A DNA stretch of 64,000 nt, taken from positions 462,342 through 526,341 of the forward strand of contig NZ_DF968181.1 of NCBI RefSeq assembly GCF_001192795.1, written 5' to 3'. The first letter of the stretch is position 1. The number at the start of each line of letters is the position of its first letter. The notes beneath the pieces are model-generated. The model saw only the letters and a list, made by a program, of their open reading frames with translations, made no database searches and was not told the DNA's origin. Positions 33,689-42,812 of this stretch are shown in pieces. A program made the translations under genes and the position numbers. Source of the stretch: Flexilinea flocculi (GTDB taxonomy: Bacteria > Chloroflexota > Anaerolineae > Anaerolineales > Anaerolineaceae).

Positions 33689-34789
33689 TCAGGATTCTTG
33701 ATCATCCTCTGAATCTGAATCCGATGTAAACGACATAATTGGTATATCGCCTACCTTAGCTGCATTTCGAATTTCAGTTTCAATTTCCGATGCCAATTCC
33801 GGATTAGCCCGCAAAAAATCTTTTGAATTTTCACGTCCCTGTCCGAGCCGCATATCTTTATACGAGTAGAAAGCGCCTCGTTTTGTGACAATTTCTAACT
33901 GGGCTGCCAAATCCAGGATATCTCCTGCTTTTGAAATGCCTTCGTTATACATGATATCGAATTCAGCAGTAGCAAACGGAGGCGCTACTTTATTTTTCAC
34001 CACACGAACGCGAACACGCCCTCCGACGATCTCAGCTCCAGATTTAATGGAATTTATTCTGCGGATATCCAGGCGGACGGATGCATAGAACTTCATTGCC
34101 AGACCCCCTGGTGTGGTTTCAGGATTTCCAAACATGATGCCGATTTTCTGTCGCAATTGATTCGTGAAAATCACGGCTGTTTTCGTCTGGTTGATTGCGC
34201 CGGATAATTTTCGCAACGCCTGAGACATGAGACGCGCCTGCATGCCCATCGATGAGTCACCCATATCGCCTTCAATTTCAGAGCGTGGAACCAGCGCGGC
34301 GACTGAATCGATCACCACTACATCCACAGCGCCAGATCGAACGAGCGTTTCACAAATTTCAAGCGCTTGTTCGCCTGTATCCGGTTGCGAGACATATAAG
34401 TTGTTAATATTCACGCCCAATTTCGCAGCATATACGGGATCCAGCGCATGTTCCATGTCGATAAATGCGGCTGTCCCTCCCATCTTTTGTGCTTCCGCAA
34501 TAATATGCAGACAAAGCGTCGTTTTTCCGGAAGATTCCGGTCCATAGATTTCTGTGATCCGTGCCCGCGGAATGCCGCCGACACCCAGCGCCAGATCCAA
34601 CGATAATGAGCCGGTAGGTATCACTTCCACCTGCATGTGTTTTGCTTCTCCCAAACGCATGATTGATCCTTCACCATATCGTTTGGATATATCGGTCAAT
34701 GCCTTATCTAACATTGCCCGTCTTGCGTCAGGGTCAATCTCTCCGGATCCGGAAACTGAATTAAATTGATCAGCAGATTTCTTAGCCAT
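33689..34789 (-). CDS. recA: Recombinase RecA
   Basis: 366 residues. Strand exchange and LexA co-protease. Walker [40 protein letters not shown] (Walker B and L1) and the L2 region [14 protein letters not shown] are all present. It ends in an acidic tail ([11 protein letters not shown]). The ATG at 34789 is preceded by GGAGG; the longer frame to 34837 would cover the promoter and is rejected. Confidence 0.98.
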   Translation of the reverse strand: MAKKSADQFNSVSGSGEIDPDARRAMLDKALTDISKRYGEGSIMRLGEAKHMQVEVIPTGSLSLDLALGVGGIPRARITEIYGPESSGKTTLCLHIIAEAQKMGGTAAFIDMEHALDPVYAAKLGVNINNLYVSQPDTGEQALEICETLVRSGAVDVVVIDSVAALVPRSEIEGDMGDSSMGMQARLMSQALRKLSGAINQTKTAVIFTNQLRQKIGIMFGNPETTPGGLAMKFYASVRLDIRRINSIKSGAEIVGGRVRVRVVKNKVAPPFATAEFDIMYNEGISKAGDILDLAAQLEIVTKRGAFYSYKDMRLGQGRENSKDFLRANPELASEIETEIRNAAKVGDIPIMSFTSDSDSEDDQES

Positions 34790-34817
34790 TCGTCCTCCAT
34801 CAAATTCTCTTTGAATA

Positions 34818-34847
34818 ATTATAGTACATTTGTTCAATGAACGTCAA
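34818..34847 (-). promoter_or_regulatory. recA promoter with palindrome
   Basis: Minus strand: TTGACG (34842-34847), 18-bp spacer, TATAAT (34818-34823). The palindrome GTTCATTGAAC (34832-34842) overlaps the -35 edge and spacer and is a candidate SOS operator. Confidence 0.75.
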
Positions 34848-34864
34848 GCTGTGCAGAACCAGGA

Positions 34865-34985
34865 CAGCAATTTGAAATATCGACTTGTGATTTTAATTAA
34901 TCGGGAAAAATCTGTTATTATGTTGTTTTTCGGGGCGAAAAAACAGCACAATAACAAGTAATCCCTCTCTTATTTCAAATGGTTG
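34865..34985. repeat. Family A repeat, full length
   Basis: Ends CAGCAATTTGAAATATCG and TTATTTCAAATGGTTG; long flank left. Hairpin GTTATTATGTTGTTTTTCG / CGAAAAAACAGCACAATAAC around GGG, two mismatched or wobble pairs. Confidence 0.9.
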
Positions 34986-34989
34986 AACC

Positions 34990-35037
34990 CAGACAATAAC
35001 TTGATATATGGATTCTTTTCATATTTCAAGTTAATAA
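34990..35037. repeat. Family A minimal copy
   Basis: CAATAACTTGATATATGG joined to TTTTCATATTTCAAGTTAATA; no hairpin. Confidence 0.6.
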
Positions 35038-35097
35038 AGGGAAAATCAGTCTGGTACGAATCACAAGAAATACGATTATGCTGAAAACTCGCTTTTG

Positions 35098-36291
35098 TTA
35101 TCCGATGATCGCTCTCACTTCGTTCAGGATGACTATCTCTTCATCGGTAGGAATAACCCAGATTTGAGTTTTTGAGCCTTCCTGACTGATGCAGGAGGGT
35201 TTAGAACCAGTTGCCTGTCTGTTCAGTTCCTGATCCAGTTTCACACCCAGAAGATCTTTGCCTCCAAACAATTTTTCGCGTAATTTCCAGCTGGTTTCTC
35301 CGATATCATCGGTAAACACAATAGCATCTGCCCCATTTAATAGCCAATAAAAGGCGCCCATATACTCCATTAACCGTTGTGCGTAAACGTCAAATGCAAT
35401 CTGACAAGATACATTTCCGCTTTCTGCCGCATCAATGATTTCTGCAAGGTTTGAAGAAAACCCGGATAAACCAATTAAACCCGACTCTCGATTCAATATT
35501 CGGCTGACTTCATCGGCAGAATAACCGGATCGGACTAAATCCAGTATGATTTCCGGATCCAAATCACCGCTTCGCGAGGACATGACCAGCCCGGCAAGCG
35601 GAGAATACCCCATTGAGGTATCAATCGATTTTCCATCTCGAACGGCAGTGATACTCGATCCGCCGGAACCTAAGTGGCATAAGATGAATTTCGAATTTTG
35701 CAGTGGCTTTCCGATCAGTTGCGCAGTTTTCGTTGAGACATACTGATAGGACAATCCATGGAATCCGTATTTGCGAAAGCCAAATTTTTCTGCAATGGAA
35801 CCTGGAATAGCATAACGTGCGGAAGATTCCGGCATTTGCGAATGAAATGCCGTATCAAAAACAGCATATTGCGGTATCGATGGCAGTAGTTGTTCGCATA
35901 CTTCGATCACGCTGAATGAATTCGGATTATGGATCGGAGCCAATGGGAGGCATTGAATCAGCAGATTTCGTGTGTTAGTATCAATCCTGGTTGTCTGTTG
36001 AAACAACTTTCCTCCATGCACAAATCGGTGTCCGATGGCATCCGGTTGGATCCCCTTTGCATTAAGAATTCCGATGATCTCCTGTGCCGCTAGTCTGTGT
36101 GAAGACAAATCGCAAAATTTCTGTTCTGTTTTGTCATTCATATTCCAAAAAAGGTAAGGTTGTGACTGTGTCCTGGCTGCAACATTTTTTGCCTTTCCAG
36201 AAATTACAACTTTTTCTGCATGATTTTGATCTACTTCGTAGACCTTAAAGCCCTGCGATGAGCTTCCGCAATTAAATACAAGAATATTCAT
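35098..36291 (-). CDS. ackA: Acetate kinase
   Basis: 397 residues, full length. It makes ATP from acetyl phosphate in fermentative acetate production. Motifs: VFNCGSSSQGFKVYEV at the N-terminus, FDTAFHSQMPES with the catalytic Asp, RKYGFHGLSYQYVS, and the adenosine-binding CHLGSGGSSITAV. Upstream on the minus strand AAGAGG serves as RBS. No phosphate acetyltransferase gene is adjacent. Confidence 0.97.
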   Translation of the reverse strand: MNILVFNCGSSSQGFKVYEVDQNHAEKVVISGKAKNVAARTQSQPYLFWNMNDKTEQKFCDLSSHRLAAQEIIGILNAKGIQPDAIGHRFVHGGKLFQQTTRIDTNTRNLLIQCLPLAPIHNPNSFSVIEVCEQLLPSIPQYAVFDTAFHSQMPESSARYAIPGSIAEKFGFRKYGFHGLSYQYVSTKTAQLIGKPLQNSKFILCHLGSGGSSITAVRDGKSIDTSMGYSPLAGLVMSSRSGDLDPEIILDLVRSGYSADEVSRILNRESGLIGLSGFSSNLAEIIDAAESGNVSCQIAFDVYAQRLMEYMGAFYWLLNGADAIVFTDDIGETSWKLREKLFGGKDLLGVKLDQELNRQATGSKPSCISQEGSKTQIWVIPTDEEIVILNEVRAIIG

Positions 36292-36333
36292 TGATAATAT
36301 TACCTCTTATTATAATCATAATAGATTGCAATT

Positions 36334-36457
36334 TGATAATTCAAAATATGCCGAGGATGGATTATCAGTGTGATGTTTTTATGCTTTGCGTATAAACATC
36401 ACACCGACAAGTTATCTCCATTGATTTAAAAGGGCAATCTTATATTTCGAATTGCTG
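36334..36457. repeat. Family A repeat, full length
   Basis: Ends TGATAATTCAAAATATGC and ATATTTCGAATTGCTG. Hairpin GTGTGATGTTTTTATGC / GCGTATAAACATCACAC. Confidence 0.9.
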
Positions 36458-36505
36458 CTGCCAAATAATCTTAATCTCAATTCATGTGTTTTTCAACAAT
36501 TGATT

Positions 36506-36625
36506 AGCAGTCTAAAATATGGATTGATTTTTCGATTCACGCAAAAAAACATCGTTCTTATAGCTTTGCGCTTTACGCAAAATCATAAGAACGACAAAGA
36601 ATCCTTTTCATTTTTCGAATTACTG
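36506..36625. repeat. Family A repeat, full length
   Basis: Ends TAGCAGTCTAAAATATGG and ATTTTTCGAATTACTG. Hairpin CGTTCTTATAGCTTTGCG / CGCAAAATCATAAGAACG, the same stem type as at 22285 but with G-C exchanged at the base. Confidence 0.9.
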
Positions 36626-36661
36626 ACAACTTATCCGGTAATTCGTAATATTGAAAAAAAT

Positions 36662-37066
36662 TTAGTATTTTTTCTTCAACACAAACCACAATACCCAATA
36701 GAGGAAAACTTGGAAACAGACGACCATTCCCAGCAGCGTTGACCATTCGAGTTTGTGCATAATTCTTGCAGCAATCACACCGATACTCAGCGCTACGATT
36801 GAATAAGTAAATGCGGAAGATCGCGCCTTTTCCGACAACCATTGATTCCGTTCATCGTGGTTCTGAATATTCATTTTTTCCGCATAATCGCTGTCCTTTT
36901 TATAGCGGTTTATTTGGAATAATCGCAAGATACTGATAGCAAACAATGCAGAACCCATGCCCGACCAAAAAGAATCCACTCTGCCGGTTCCTGCAAGAAA
37001 AAACAGGACTGCTCCTATTACCAAAAATAGAATATAAATAATAAGACGATTATTTGTTTTTGTCAT
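36662..37066 (-). CDS. Small integral membrane protein paired with an HTH regulator
   Basis: 134 residues with four predicted membrane segments (IIYILFLVIGAVLFFLA, GMGSALFAISILRLF, AFTYSIVALSIGVIAA, LLGMVVCFQVFLYWVLWFVL) and a charged cytoplasmic loop. It resembles the DUF-type partners of XRE regulators in Firmicutes and Chloroflexota, whose function is unknown. It overlaps the regulator gene by 4 bases (ATGA) and is thus translationally coupled. Confidence 0.85.
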   Translation of the reverse strand: MTKTNNRLIIYILFLVIGAVLFFLAGTGRVDSFWSGMGSALFAISILRLFQINRYKKDSDYAEKMNIQNHDERNQWLSEKARSSAFTYSIVALSIGVIAARIMHKLEWSTLLGMVVCFQVFLYWVLWFVLKKKY

Positions 37067-37269
37067 TTTTTTTCATCTTCCTGAAAAATAAATACGTCTT
37101 CAATAGTCTTTCCGAACAGGTGTGAAATCTGCCATGCAAGCCGTATTGAAGGATTGTAACGACCAGTCTCCAGTGAGATAATTGTCTGGCGGGAAACGGA
37201 TAATCTTTCCGCAAGCATTTGTTGCGTAAGGCCATGTTCCTGCCGCAGTTGAGAAATTTTGTTTTCCAT
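37063..37269 (-). CDS. XRE-family HTH transcriptional regulator
   Basis: 68 residues, little more than one Cro/C1-type HTH: ISQLRQEHGLTQQMLAERLSVSRQTIISLETGRYNPSIRLAWQISHLFG. Such short regulators dimerise and repress their own operon. A 20-bp perfect palindrome sits between its -10 element and start codon. It is the first gene of a two-gene operon with the membrane protein. Confidence 0.93.
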   Translation of the reverse strand: MENKISQLRQEHGLTQQMLAERLSVSRQTIISLETGRYNPSIRLAWQISHLFGKTIEDVFIFQEDEKK

Positions 37270-37290
37270 TTTCTCACTCCATTCACAATA

Positions 37291-37341
37291 AAGTAAAGCG
37301 CGCTTTACTTGTTATTATAATCAAAAGGGATAAAATGTCAA
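37291..37341 (-). promoter_or_regulatory. Promoter and palindromic operator of the HTH/membrane operon
   Basis: Minus strand: TTGACA (37336-37341), 16-bp spacer, TATAAT (37314-37319), a consensus promoter. The perfect 20-bp palindrome AAGTAAAGCGCGCTTTACTT (37291-37310) covers the transcript start, ideal for autorepression. Confidence 0.88.
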
Positions 37342-37530
37342 GCTGGCTTTACATATTGAGGGCGATTTTCTGAAAATCGGTTATGAATACTATACCCGTT
37401 AAGCATCAACCCTTTATCATCCAATCTCAGACAAACCCGTGAAATCATCCTTAACAATAAAAATCTGCAAATTCTTGCCTTTGAATATTGCATTCAAGAA
37501 TTCAGAAAGCAAATTAACAGGAGAAATTAA

Positions 37531-38022
37531 ATGCTCGAGACCGAGAGACTCTTAATTATTCCATTGAGCGCCCGACAATTGCGACTGTGGATAGAGAACA
37601 TTTCCGCATTGGAAAACGAACTGCATTGCAGCTACCAGGCAGAACCGATGACCGGATCATTTTTGGAGATTGTAAAACAGCAAGTGCCGATTACTGAAGC
37701 GGATGAACCTTATTATTTGTTTCATACTTTCTGGTTTCTGATTCGAAAAATGGATCGAACGGTGATTGGTTCAGCTGATTTTAAAAATAAACCCGATGAA
37801 AAAGGCGAAGTGGAAATCGGATATGGCCTTGGAAGTAATTTTCTGCATCTGGGATATATGACGGAAGCGATTCAGGCAATGTGCCGATGGGCTCTCCATC
37901 AGAATGGAATCGCTCATGTAATAGCAGAAACAGGATTGGATCATACGGCTTCTCAAAATGTGCTGACTCGCTGCGGTTTTAAACGGTATCAACAAGGTGA
38001 AACGCTTTGGTGGAAATTATGA
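37531..38022 (+). CDS. GNAT family N-acetyltransferase
   Basis: 163 residues, RimJ/RimL-like: LETERLLIIPLSARQL at the start, EVEIGYGLGSNFLHLGYMTEAIQAM (acetyl-CoA site) and SQNVLTRCGFKRY at the end. The substrate is unknown. RBS ACAGGAGAA. Monocistronic, followed by a family A and a family C repeat. Confidence 0.9.
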   Translation: MLETERLLIIPLSARQLRLWIENISALENELHCSYQAEPMTGSFLEIVKQQVPITEADEPYYLFHTFWFLIRKMDRTVIGSADFKNKPDEKGEVEIGYGLGSNFLHLGYMTEAIQAMCRWALHQNGIAHVIAETGLDHTASQNVLTRCGFKRYQQGETLWWKL

Positions 38023-38061
38023 ATCATCCCTTTTCTGGGGGTAAAACTTGTTATGGATAGT

Positions 38062-38186
38062 TAGTAATTCGAAATACGGATTGACTTTTCGATTCAATCA
38101 AGAAAATTTGTTGTTGTTCTTATGGCTTTGAGCTTTGCTCAAAGCCATAAGAACAACAACAAATTTTTTCATATTTCGAACAGCAG
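38062..38186. repeat. Family A repeat with perfect 31-bp hairpin
   Basis: Left end TAGTAATTCGAAATACGG, right end CATATTTCGAACAGCAG. Arms 38103-38133 and 38137-38167 are perfectly complementary over 31 bp around TTT. It is joined on the right to a family C element. Confidence 0.95.
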
Positions 38187-38246
38187 ATGAAAGAAATTAC
38201 ACATCCGAAAATGAAAATTGAATTCTATTTTCATAGGAATTACTGT
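38184..38246. repeat. Family C repeat
   Basis: Begins CAGATGAAAGAAATTACACA, ends TTTTCATAGGAATTACTG. The inner part GAAAATTGAATTCTATTTTC is palindromic. It directly abuts a family A right end. Confidence 0.85.
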
Positions 38247-38338
38247 CACAACAACAATTATTCCTTTCTTCCTTTCCATATTTGGAATTGCTGTCACAAA
38301 ACTGGACGGACGTGAAAAAGCATATTATGATTAATAAG

Positions 38339-38737
38339 TCAGGTTAATCAGATGATCGCGGTGTGGCGTGTTCGCACCGAGGAAAGTCCGCACTCCTTAG
38401 AGCAAGATGCCGGATAACGTCCGGGGCGGGGAAACTTGCCGGAAAAGGGCCACAGAAAATAGACCGCCTCATGAAAATGAAGTAAGGGTGAAAAGGTGGT
38501 GTAAGAGACTACCGGCGTTAGTGGTAACACTGCGGCCGGGTAACCCCCATCTGGAGCAAGGCCAAGCAGAAGCAAAGCATATCGCGCATATGCGGGGATC
38601 TGCTCGATCCCCTCGAAGCTTCGGGTAGGCTGCTAGAGTCGTATGGTAACATGCGTCCCAGAGAGATGGTCATCTAAGCGGGAGATCTCGAGGTCTCCTC
38701 TGAACAGAATGCGGCTTATAGATTAACCTGATTTTTT
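38339..38737 (+). ncRNA. rnpB: RNase P RNA, class A
   Basis: Catalytic RNA that matures tRNA 5' ends. Conserved cores are clear: GAGGAAAGTCCGCACTCC near the start, ACAGAAAATAGACCGCC, GGTAAACCCC-like GGGTAACCCCCATCTGGAGC, and ACAGAATGCGGCTTATAGATT at the end. The closing helix P1 pairs TCAGGTTAATC (38339-38349) with GATTAACCTGA (38721-38731). A run of T follows (ATTTTTTTATC), serving as terminator. Length about 395 nt, normal for class A. Confidence 0.98.
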
Positions 38738-38755
38738 TATCTTTTTTCAGAAGGC

Positions 38756-38797
38756 TTTTTATAATTTCAAATTGCTGATATTTCGAATTATTGGATA
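38756..38797. repeat. Family A end fragments
   Basis: TAATTTCAAATTGCTG and GATATTTCGAATTATTGG next to each other; no hairpin. Just after rnpB. Confidence 0.55.
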
Positions 38798-38886
38798 TAA
38801 AAATCTTGTTTTTATAAAAGATTTTCCTTTGTAGAGAAATCAGCTGCAATTTGCGTTGTTCAAATCTTTCCTGGAAATTTCAGCTT

Positions 38887-39381
38887 ATGAAAATTGCGAT
38901 TTTATCTGATACGCACAACAATTGTTATGGAATCGAAGATGCGCTTGACAGGCTCACTGTGATGAATATTCAGCATATTATTCATTGCGGTGACATGACG
39001 CGCGGCGAGACTGCAGAACTTTTTAAAAATTTTTGCATTCATCATGTCTGGGGCAATGGTGATCTGGACACCTTGTCGATCCAATTTGCTATTCAGGAGT
39101 GCAAAGCTGGCAGTTCAACCGGGGAAGTCTTCACAGATATTATTGACGGAAAGCATATTGCTGCGCTTCACGGACACAACACATCGCTTCTGAACACTCT
39201 GGCACAAAAAGGTTGCTATGACTATATTTTTCACGGACATACGCATCGAATCCGAGATGATATTTATGGAAAAACTCGAATCATTAATCCGGGAGCCATT
39301 GGCGGCGCCTTTCGCAGCGCCCGCAGCTTTTGCGTTTTAGATTTAGTTTCCGGGGACTTGACGAATTACCCGATCGGCTGA
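38887..39381 (+). CDS. YfcE-type metallophosphoesterase
   Basis: 164 residues. Calcineurin-like fold with all metal-binding motifs: AILSDTHNN, IIHCGDMT, VWGNGDLD, LHGHNT and FHGHTHRI. Members cleave phosphodiesters; the natural substrate is unknown. The ATG at 38887 begins MKIAILSDTH, the usual start; the frame is open upstream without support. It is 12 bases from the tRNA nucleotidyltransferase gene, so the two are cotranscribed. Confidence 0.95.
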   Translation: MKIAILSDTHNNCYGIEDALDRLTVMNIQHIIHCGDMTRGETAELFKNFCIHHVWGNGDLDTLSIQFAIQECKAGSSTGEVFTDIIDGKHIAALHGHNTSLLNTLAQKGCYDYIFHGHTHRIRDDIYGKTRIINPGAIGGAFRSARSFCVLDLVSGDLTNYPIG

Positions 39382-39393
39382 CAATTAGCATAT

Positions 39394-42099
39394 ATGGAAA
39401 TTATTATCACACATGAACAGGCTGATTTTGATGCAATCGCTTCTGTACTGGCTGCCTGGCTGCTGGAACCCAATCGATTTCCGGTGCATCCAAAAAGGAT
39501 GAATCGAAATGTTACCGCGTTTCTAAACGAATTTAAAAGTGATTTCCCTTTTAAAGGATGGGACGAACTTCCAGACGAGAAACTTGTCACAGCACAGTTA
39601 GTCGATACACAATCAATCGGAAACACATCGATTATTAATGAGGATACACTGATTTCCGTTGTGGATCATCATCAACCGCGTGTGAATCTGCCTGAGAATT
39701 GGAAATGTTTTTTTGATCGAACCGGCGCCTGCACAAGCATGTTTGTCGGAGCTATCCGGTCGAAGAAGATTTTTCCGGATCCGATTCATTGCACACTTCT
39801 ACTGATGGGCATCTATGAGGATACCGGGAATCTCACCTATGGCAGTACAACCCCGCGCGATCTGGAAGCGGCAGCCTGGCTTCTCAGTCAGGGAGCCGAC
39901 TTGAATATCCTGCGAAGATTTCTGAACGCACCTTTGACAGAAGCTCAAAACATACTTTGCGACCGTCTTCTGCAAAATTGTGAAACCATCTCGATTTTAG
40001 GACAGCAGATTATTCTATCCACTGCGGATGCCAGGGATATCAGCGATGAGTTTTCTACGGTAGCCCACCATCTGCGCGATATGCTTTCCCCGGATGCAAT
40101 TTTCGTTATCTTAGCTACCAAAGCAGGTATTCGATTAATCGGCAGAGCCACAAATGACCGAATTGATGTTGGTCAGATAATGAAACGCTTTAACGGAGGC
40201 GGACATTCAAGAGCGGCAGCCGGACTGATCCCTTTGAAAAAAGATGAAAACCTGTTGGATCTTTTTTCTTCCACAAAAAAGGATTTACTCGATTTACTTC
40301 CTGGTTTTATTACTCCGCCTATTACTGTAGAACAGATCATGTCTACGCGTCCGTTAACGATTTCTTCAGAAACACCGATTCGGAGTGTAGCAGAATTAAT
40401 TCACCGTTACGGTTATGAAGGATATCCCATTACAGATACCAACGGAAAACTGATCGGTTTATTGAATCGTCGCTCAGTTGATCGGGCAATCGCTTTTGAC
40501 ATGGATCCCTCCATTGAAACGATAATGGATCCTGGCGACTATACTGTGAAACCGAACGATTCGATCGACTATCTGAAAGAGATGATGAATCTCTCCGGAT
40601 GGGGACAAATCCCTGTGGTCAACGAACAGAATTCAGAAATTATCGGTATTGTCACGCGAACGGATCTGATCAAAATTTTAACCGGCAACAGCAGTATTCC
40701 GGGGAACAGAAATTATGCTCAGACTTTACACCGGGTACTTCCTCCATCTTCTCTGAAACTGATCCAGATGGTTTCACAGGCTGCGTACTCCTGCCGTTAC
40801 CCAATTTACATTGTGGGCGGCTTTGTACGCGATCTGATTCTGGAACAACCGGTAGTCGATTTTGATATTGTCGTTGAAGGAGATGCGATTCATTTAGCTC
40901 GCACCCTGGTCAATATGTATGGGGGAACAGTCCGAACGCATGCCCGTTTTGGTACAGCCAAGTGGATGATCAGCAGTATCCATCCGGAAATTATTTCCAG
41001 TTCAGAGCATCAGGACAATTCGCAGTTCTATATGGAACTTCCAAACTCACTGGATCTGATCAGCGCCCGAACTGAATTTTATGATTATCCATCCGCGATG
41101 CCAAAAGTGGAACGGAGCAGCATCAAGCTGGATTTACATCGCAGAGATTTCACGATCAACACATTGGCTTTAAGGCTGGATGGTGATCATTTTGGCGATT
41201 TGTTGGATTTTTGGGGCGGTTTCCACGATTTGCAAAGCGGACTGATTCGCGTCCTCCATTCACTATCATTCACCGACGATCCCACGCGCATGTTGCGTGC
41301 AATCCGATTTGAACAACGATTTGGTTTTACGATTGAGAAACATACCATGCTGTTGTTGAAAGAAGCGCAATCACTGCTGAAACAGGTTTCCGGGCGGAGA
41401 ATTTTAAATGAATTGGATCTCTGTTTTCGCGAAAGTATTCCGGAAATCAGCCTCAGCCGGCTCGAAAAACTGGGATTGCTGCAACAGATTCATCCTTCAA
41501 TGCATTGGAATGAGCGATGCGCAAAGGATTACCGCAAACTGGTGGAAGCCAATCCCGGAGTCTATTGGAAGGATCTCATACCGGATCACAGTGTTTTTGT
41601 CCAAAACATCGGAAAATATTTAATTTGGTGGAGTAATTACTCTCCGGAAACGATATCGGAAATATGCAAAAGACTGCAGCTTTCTCAAATATCCGAAAAA
41701 ATTCTGCAGGCATATGGTTTGTTGAACCGAAAAATGTCCGAAATAACAGAATTTTGGCCCAGTGACTTGACATTCTTTTTAGAAAAATTGCCAGTGGAAG
41801 CGATTTATTGCTATGATTGTCTTACTGACAATCCGAAAATGCATGAAATGATCTATAAATTTATAACCAAATGGCGATTCATCAAACCGTTTACCAGTGG
41901 AAAAGATTTAAAAGCCCTGCCATATCCGCCGGGAGATTGGATTTCCGGTGTTCTGAAACGGCTGAGAAAAGCCTGGATCGATGAAGAAATCAGTTCTCAG
42001 GATGAGGAAAACAAAACCCTGACTTTTATTCTGCCGATTTTTGTAAAAAGTCTGGAGACAAGATCGTCGAAAAATGAAACGAAGGATTTTACTTCCTGA
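39394..42099 (+). CDS. CBS/DHH-domain tRNA nucleotidyltransferase (polyA polymerase family)
   Basis: 901 residues with four parts. Residues 1-300: DHH/DHHA1 phosphoesterase (THEQADFDAIAS, SVVDHHQPRV, FNGGGHSRAAAGL). Residues about 310-435: two CBS domains (VEQIMSTRPLTIS, METIMDPGDYTV-like) that may sense nucleotides. Residues about 460-720: class II nucleotidyltransferase (YIVGGFVRDLILEQPVVDFDIVVEGDA, HRRDFTINTLALRLDG, DDPTRMLRAIRFEQRFGF). The tail is helical. Such proteins add A or CCA to tRNA 3' ends, often with a second CC-adding enzyme elsewhere. The tRNA in this window has no encoded CCA, so the activity is needed. Confidence 0.94.
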   Translation: MEIIITHEQADFDAIASVLAAWLLEPNRFPVHPKRMNRNVTAFLNEFKSDFPFKGWDELPDEKLVTAQLVDTQSIGNTSIINEDTLISVVDHHQPRVNLPENWKCFFDRTGACTSMFVGAIRSKKIFPDPIHCTLLLMGIYEDTGNLTYGSTTPRDLEAAAWLLSQGADLNILRRFLNAPLTEAQNILCDRLLQNCETISILGQQIILSTADARDISDEFSTVAHHLRDMLSPDAIFVILATKAGIRLIGRATNDRIDVGQIMKRFNGGGHSRAAAGLIPLKKDENLLDLFSSTKKDLLDLLPGFITPPITVEQIMSTRPLTISSETPIRSVAELIHRYGYEGYPITDTNGKLIGLLNRRSVDRAIAFDMDPSIETIMDPGDYTVKPNDSIDYLKEMMNLSGWGQIPVVNEQNSEIIGIVTRTDLIKILTGNSSIPGNRNYAQTLHRVLPPSSLKLIQMVSQAAYSCRYPIYIVGGFVRDLILEQPVVDFDIVVEGDAIHLARTLVNMYGGTVRTHARFGTAKWMISSIHPEIISSSEHQDNSQFYMELPNSLDLISARTEFYDYPSAMPKVERSSIKLDLHRRDFTINTLALRLDGDHFGDLLDFWGGFHDLQSGLIRVLHSLSFTDDPTRMLRAIRFEQRFGFTIEKHTMLLLKEAQSLLKQVSGRRILNELDLCFRESIPEISLSRLEKLGLLQQIHPSMHWNERCAKDYRKLVEANPGVYWKDLIPDHSVFVQNIGKYLIWWSNYSPETISEICKRLQLSQISEKILQAYGLLNRKMSEITEFWPSDLTFFLEKLPVEAIYCYDCLTDNPKMHEMIYKFITKWRFIKPFTSGKDLKALPYPPGDWISGVLKRLRKAWIDEEISSQDEENKTLTFILPIFVKSLETRSSKNETKDFTS

Positions 42100-42106
42100 T
42101 CCATAG

Positions 42107-42248
42107 TAGTGATTCGAAATATTAAAATGTTATCGAATCAATCGGTAAAAAAATTGTTATTGTGGAGTGTTTGCGCAAAGCGCAAACACTCCACAATAAC
42201 ATATTTCCTTTCTCAATTTGAGAAATTTGTCTATATTTCGAATAGCTG
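42107..42248. repeat. Family A repeat with perfect 21-bp hairpin
   Basis: Left end TAGTGATTCGAAATATT, right end CTATATTTCGAATAGCTG; long flank left. Arms 42156-42176 and 42180-42200 are perfect around AAA. The stem (GTTATTGTGGAGTGTTTGCGC) differs from the copy at 13142 by paired changes. Confidence 0.94.
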
Positions 42249-42283
42249 TAAGATAATACGAGTTGTTGTTAGCAGGAGAAACC

Positions 42284-42796
42284 ATGGGATCCTGGTTAGA
42301 TTCGGTGAATATTCGGTTAATGAGAGAATCCGACCTTCCTTTAATCGAATGGGATGGGGAATATACGCGGTACCGAAAGATCTATCGCGAAATTTATCGC
42401 GGTTTACTGGCTGGCAGATCAACGCCTTGGATTGCAGAAATCAACCAAATTGGGATTATCGGACAAATTTTTCTGACGGAAAAAAGACCTCATCCGGAAT
42501 ATTGTCCTGATCAGCCTTATATGTTTCTGAGTTCTTTCCGTGTTAAGCCGCTTTTCCGAAACCAGGGACTGGGAACGCTGCTTCTTAAGATCTGCGAAAT
42601 CACGGCAAGGGACCGTAAAGTTCATAGCATCTTTCTGAATTGTGCCAAAACGAACCGCCGTTGTAAAAAATTTTATGAAAGAAACGGGTTTTCTGTTATT
42701 CGAGAAGATTCGGGTAGGTGGACATATATAGACCATCAAGGTCATATCCGGGAAGAAGTTGAACCTGCCTGGGTAATGAAAAAAGTCATTGTGTAA
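42284..42796 (+). CDS. GNAT family N-acetyltransferase
   Basis: 170 residues. NIRLMRESDLPLIEW start, LSSFRVKPLFRNQGLGTLLLKICE (acetyl-CoA binding R/QxxGxG/A) and NRRCKKFYERNGFSVI end mark a typical acetyltransferase of unknown substrate. ATG at 42284 with AGGAGA upstream is preferred over the TTG at 42263. It is followed at 16 bases by the large membrane protein, so probably cotranscribed. Confidence 0.92.
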   Translation: MGSWLDSVNIRLMRESDLPLIEWDGEYTRYRKIYREIYRGLLAGRSTPWIAEINQIGIIGQIFLTEKRPHPEYCPDQPYMFLSSFRVKPLFRNQGLGTLLLKICEITARDRKVHSIFLNCAKTNRRCKKFYERNGFSVIREDSGRWTYIDHQGHIREEVEPAWVMKKVIV

Positions 42797-42812
42797 TTCA
42801 ACTAACAACTCC

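Larger units (their letters stand above)
36292..36661. other. Intergenic region with two family A repeats
   Basis: It holds the copies at 36334-36457 and 36506-36625. I see no gene; a frame at 36452-36742 runs through a repeat. Confidence 0.7.
38023..38338. other. Repeat-filled gap upstream of the RNase P RNA gene
   Basis: Contains family A (38062-38186), family C (38184-38246) and an A right end (38272-38294). The RNase P RNA promoter must lie in 38295-38338; TATTAT at about 38322 is a possible -10 element. Confidence 0.6.

Noticed and set aside
33689-34837. Longer RecA starting at 34837
   Set aside because: The extension crosses the consensus promoter; GGAGG and the MAKKS start at 34789 are standard.
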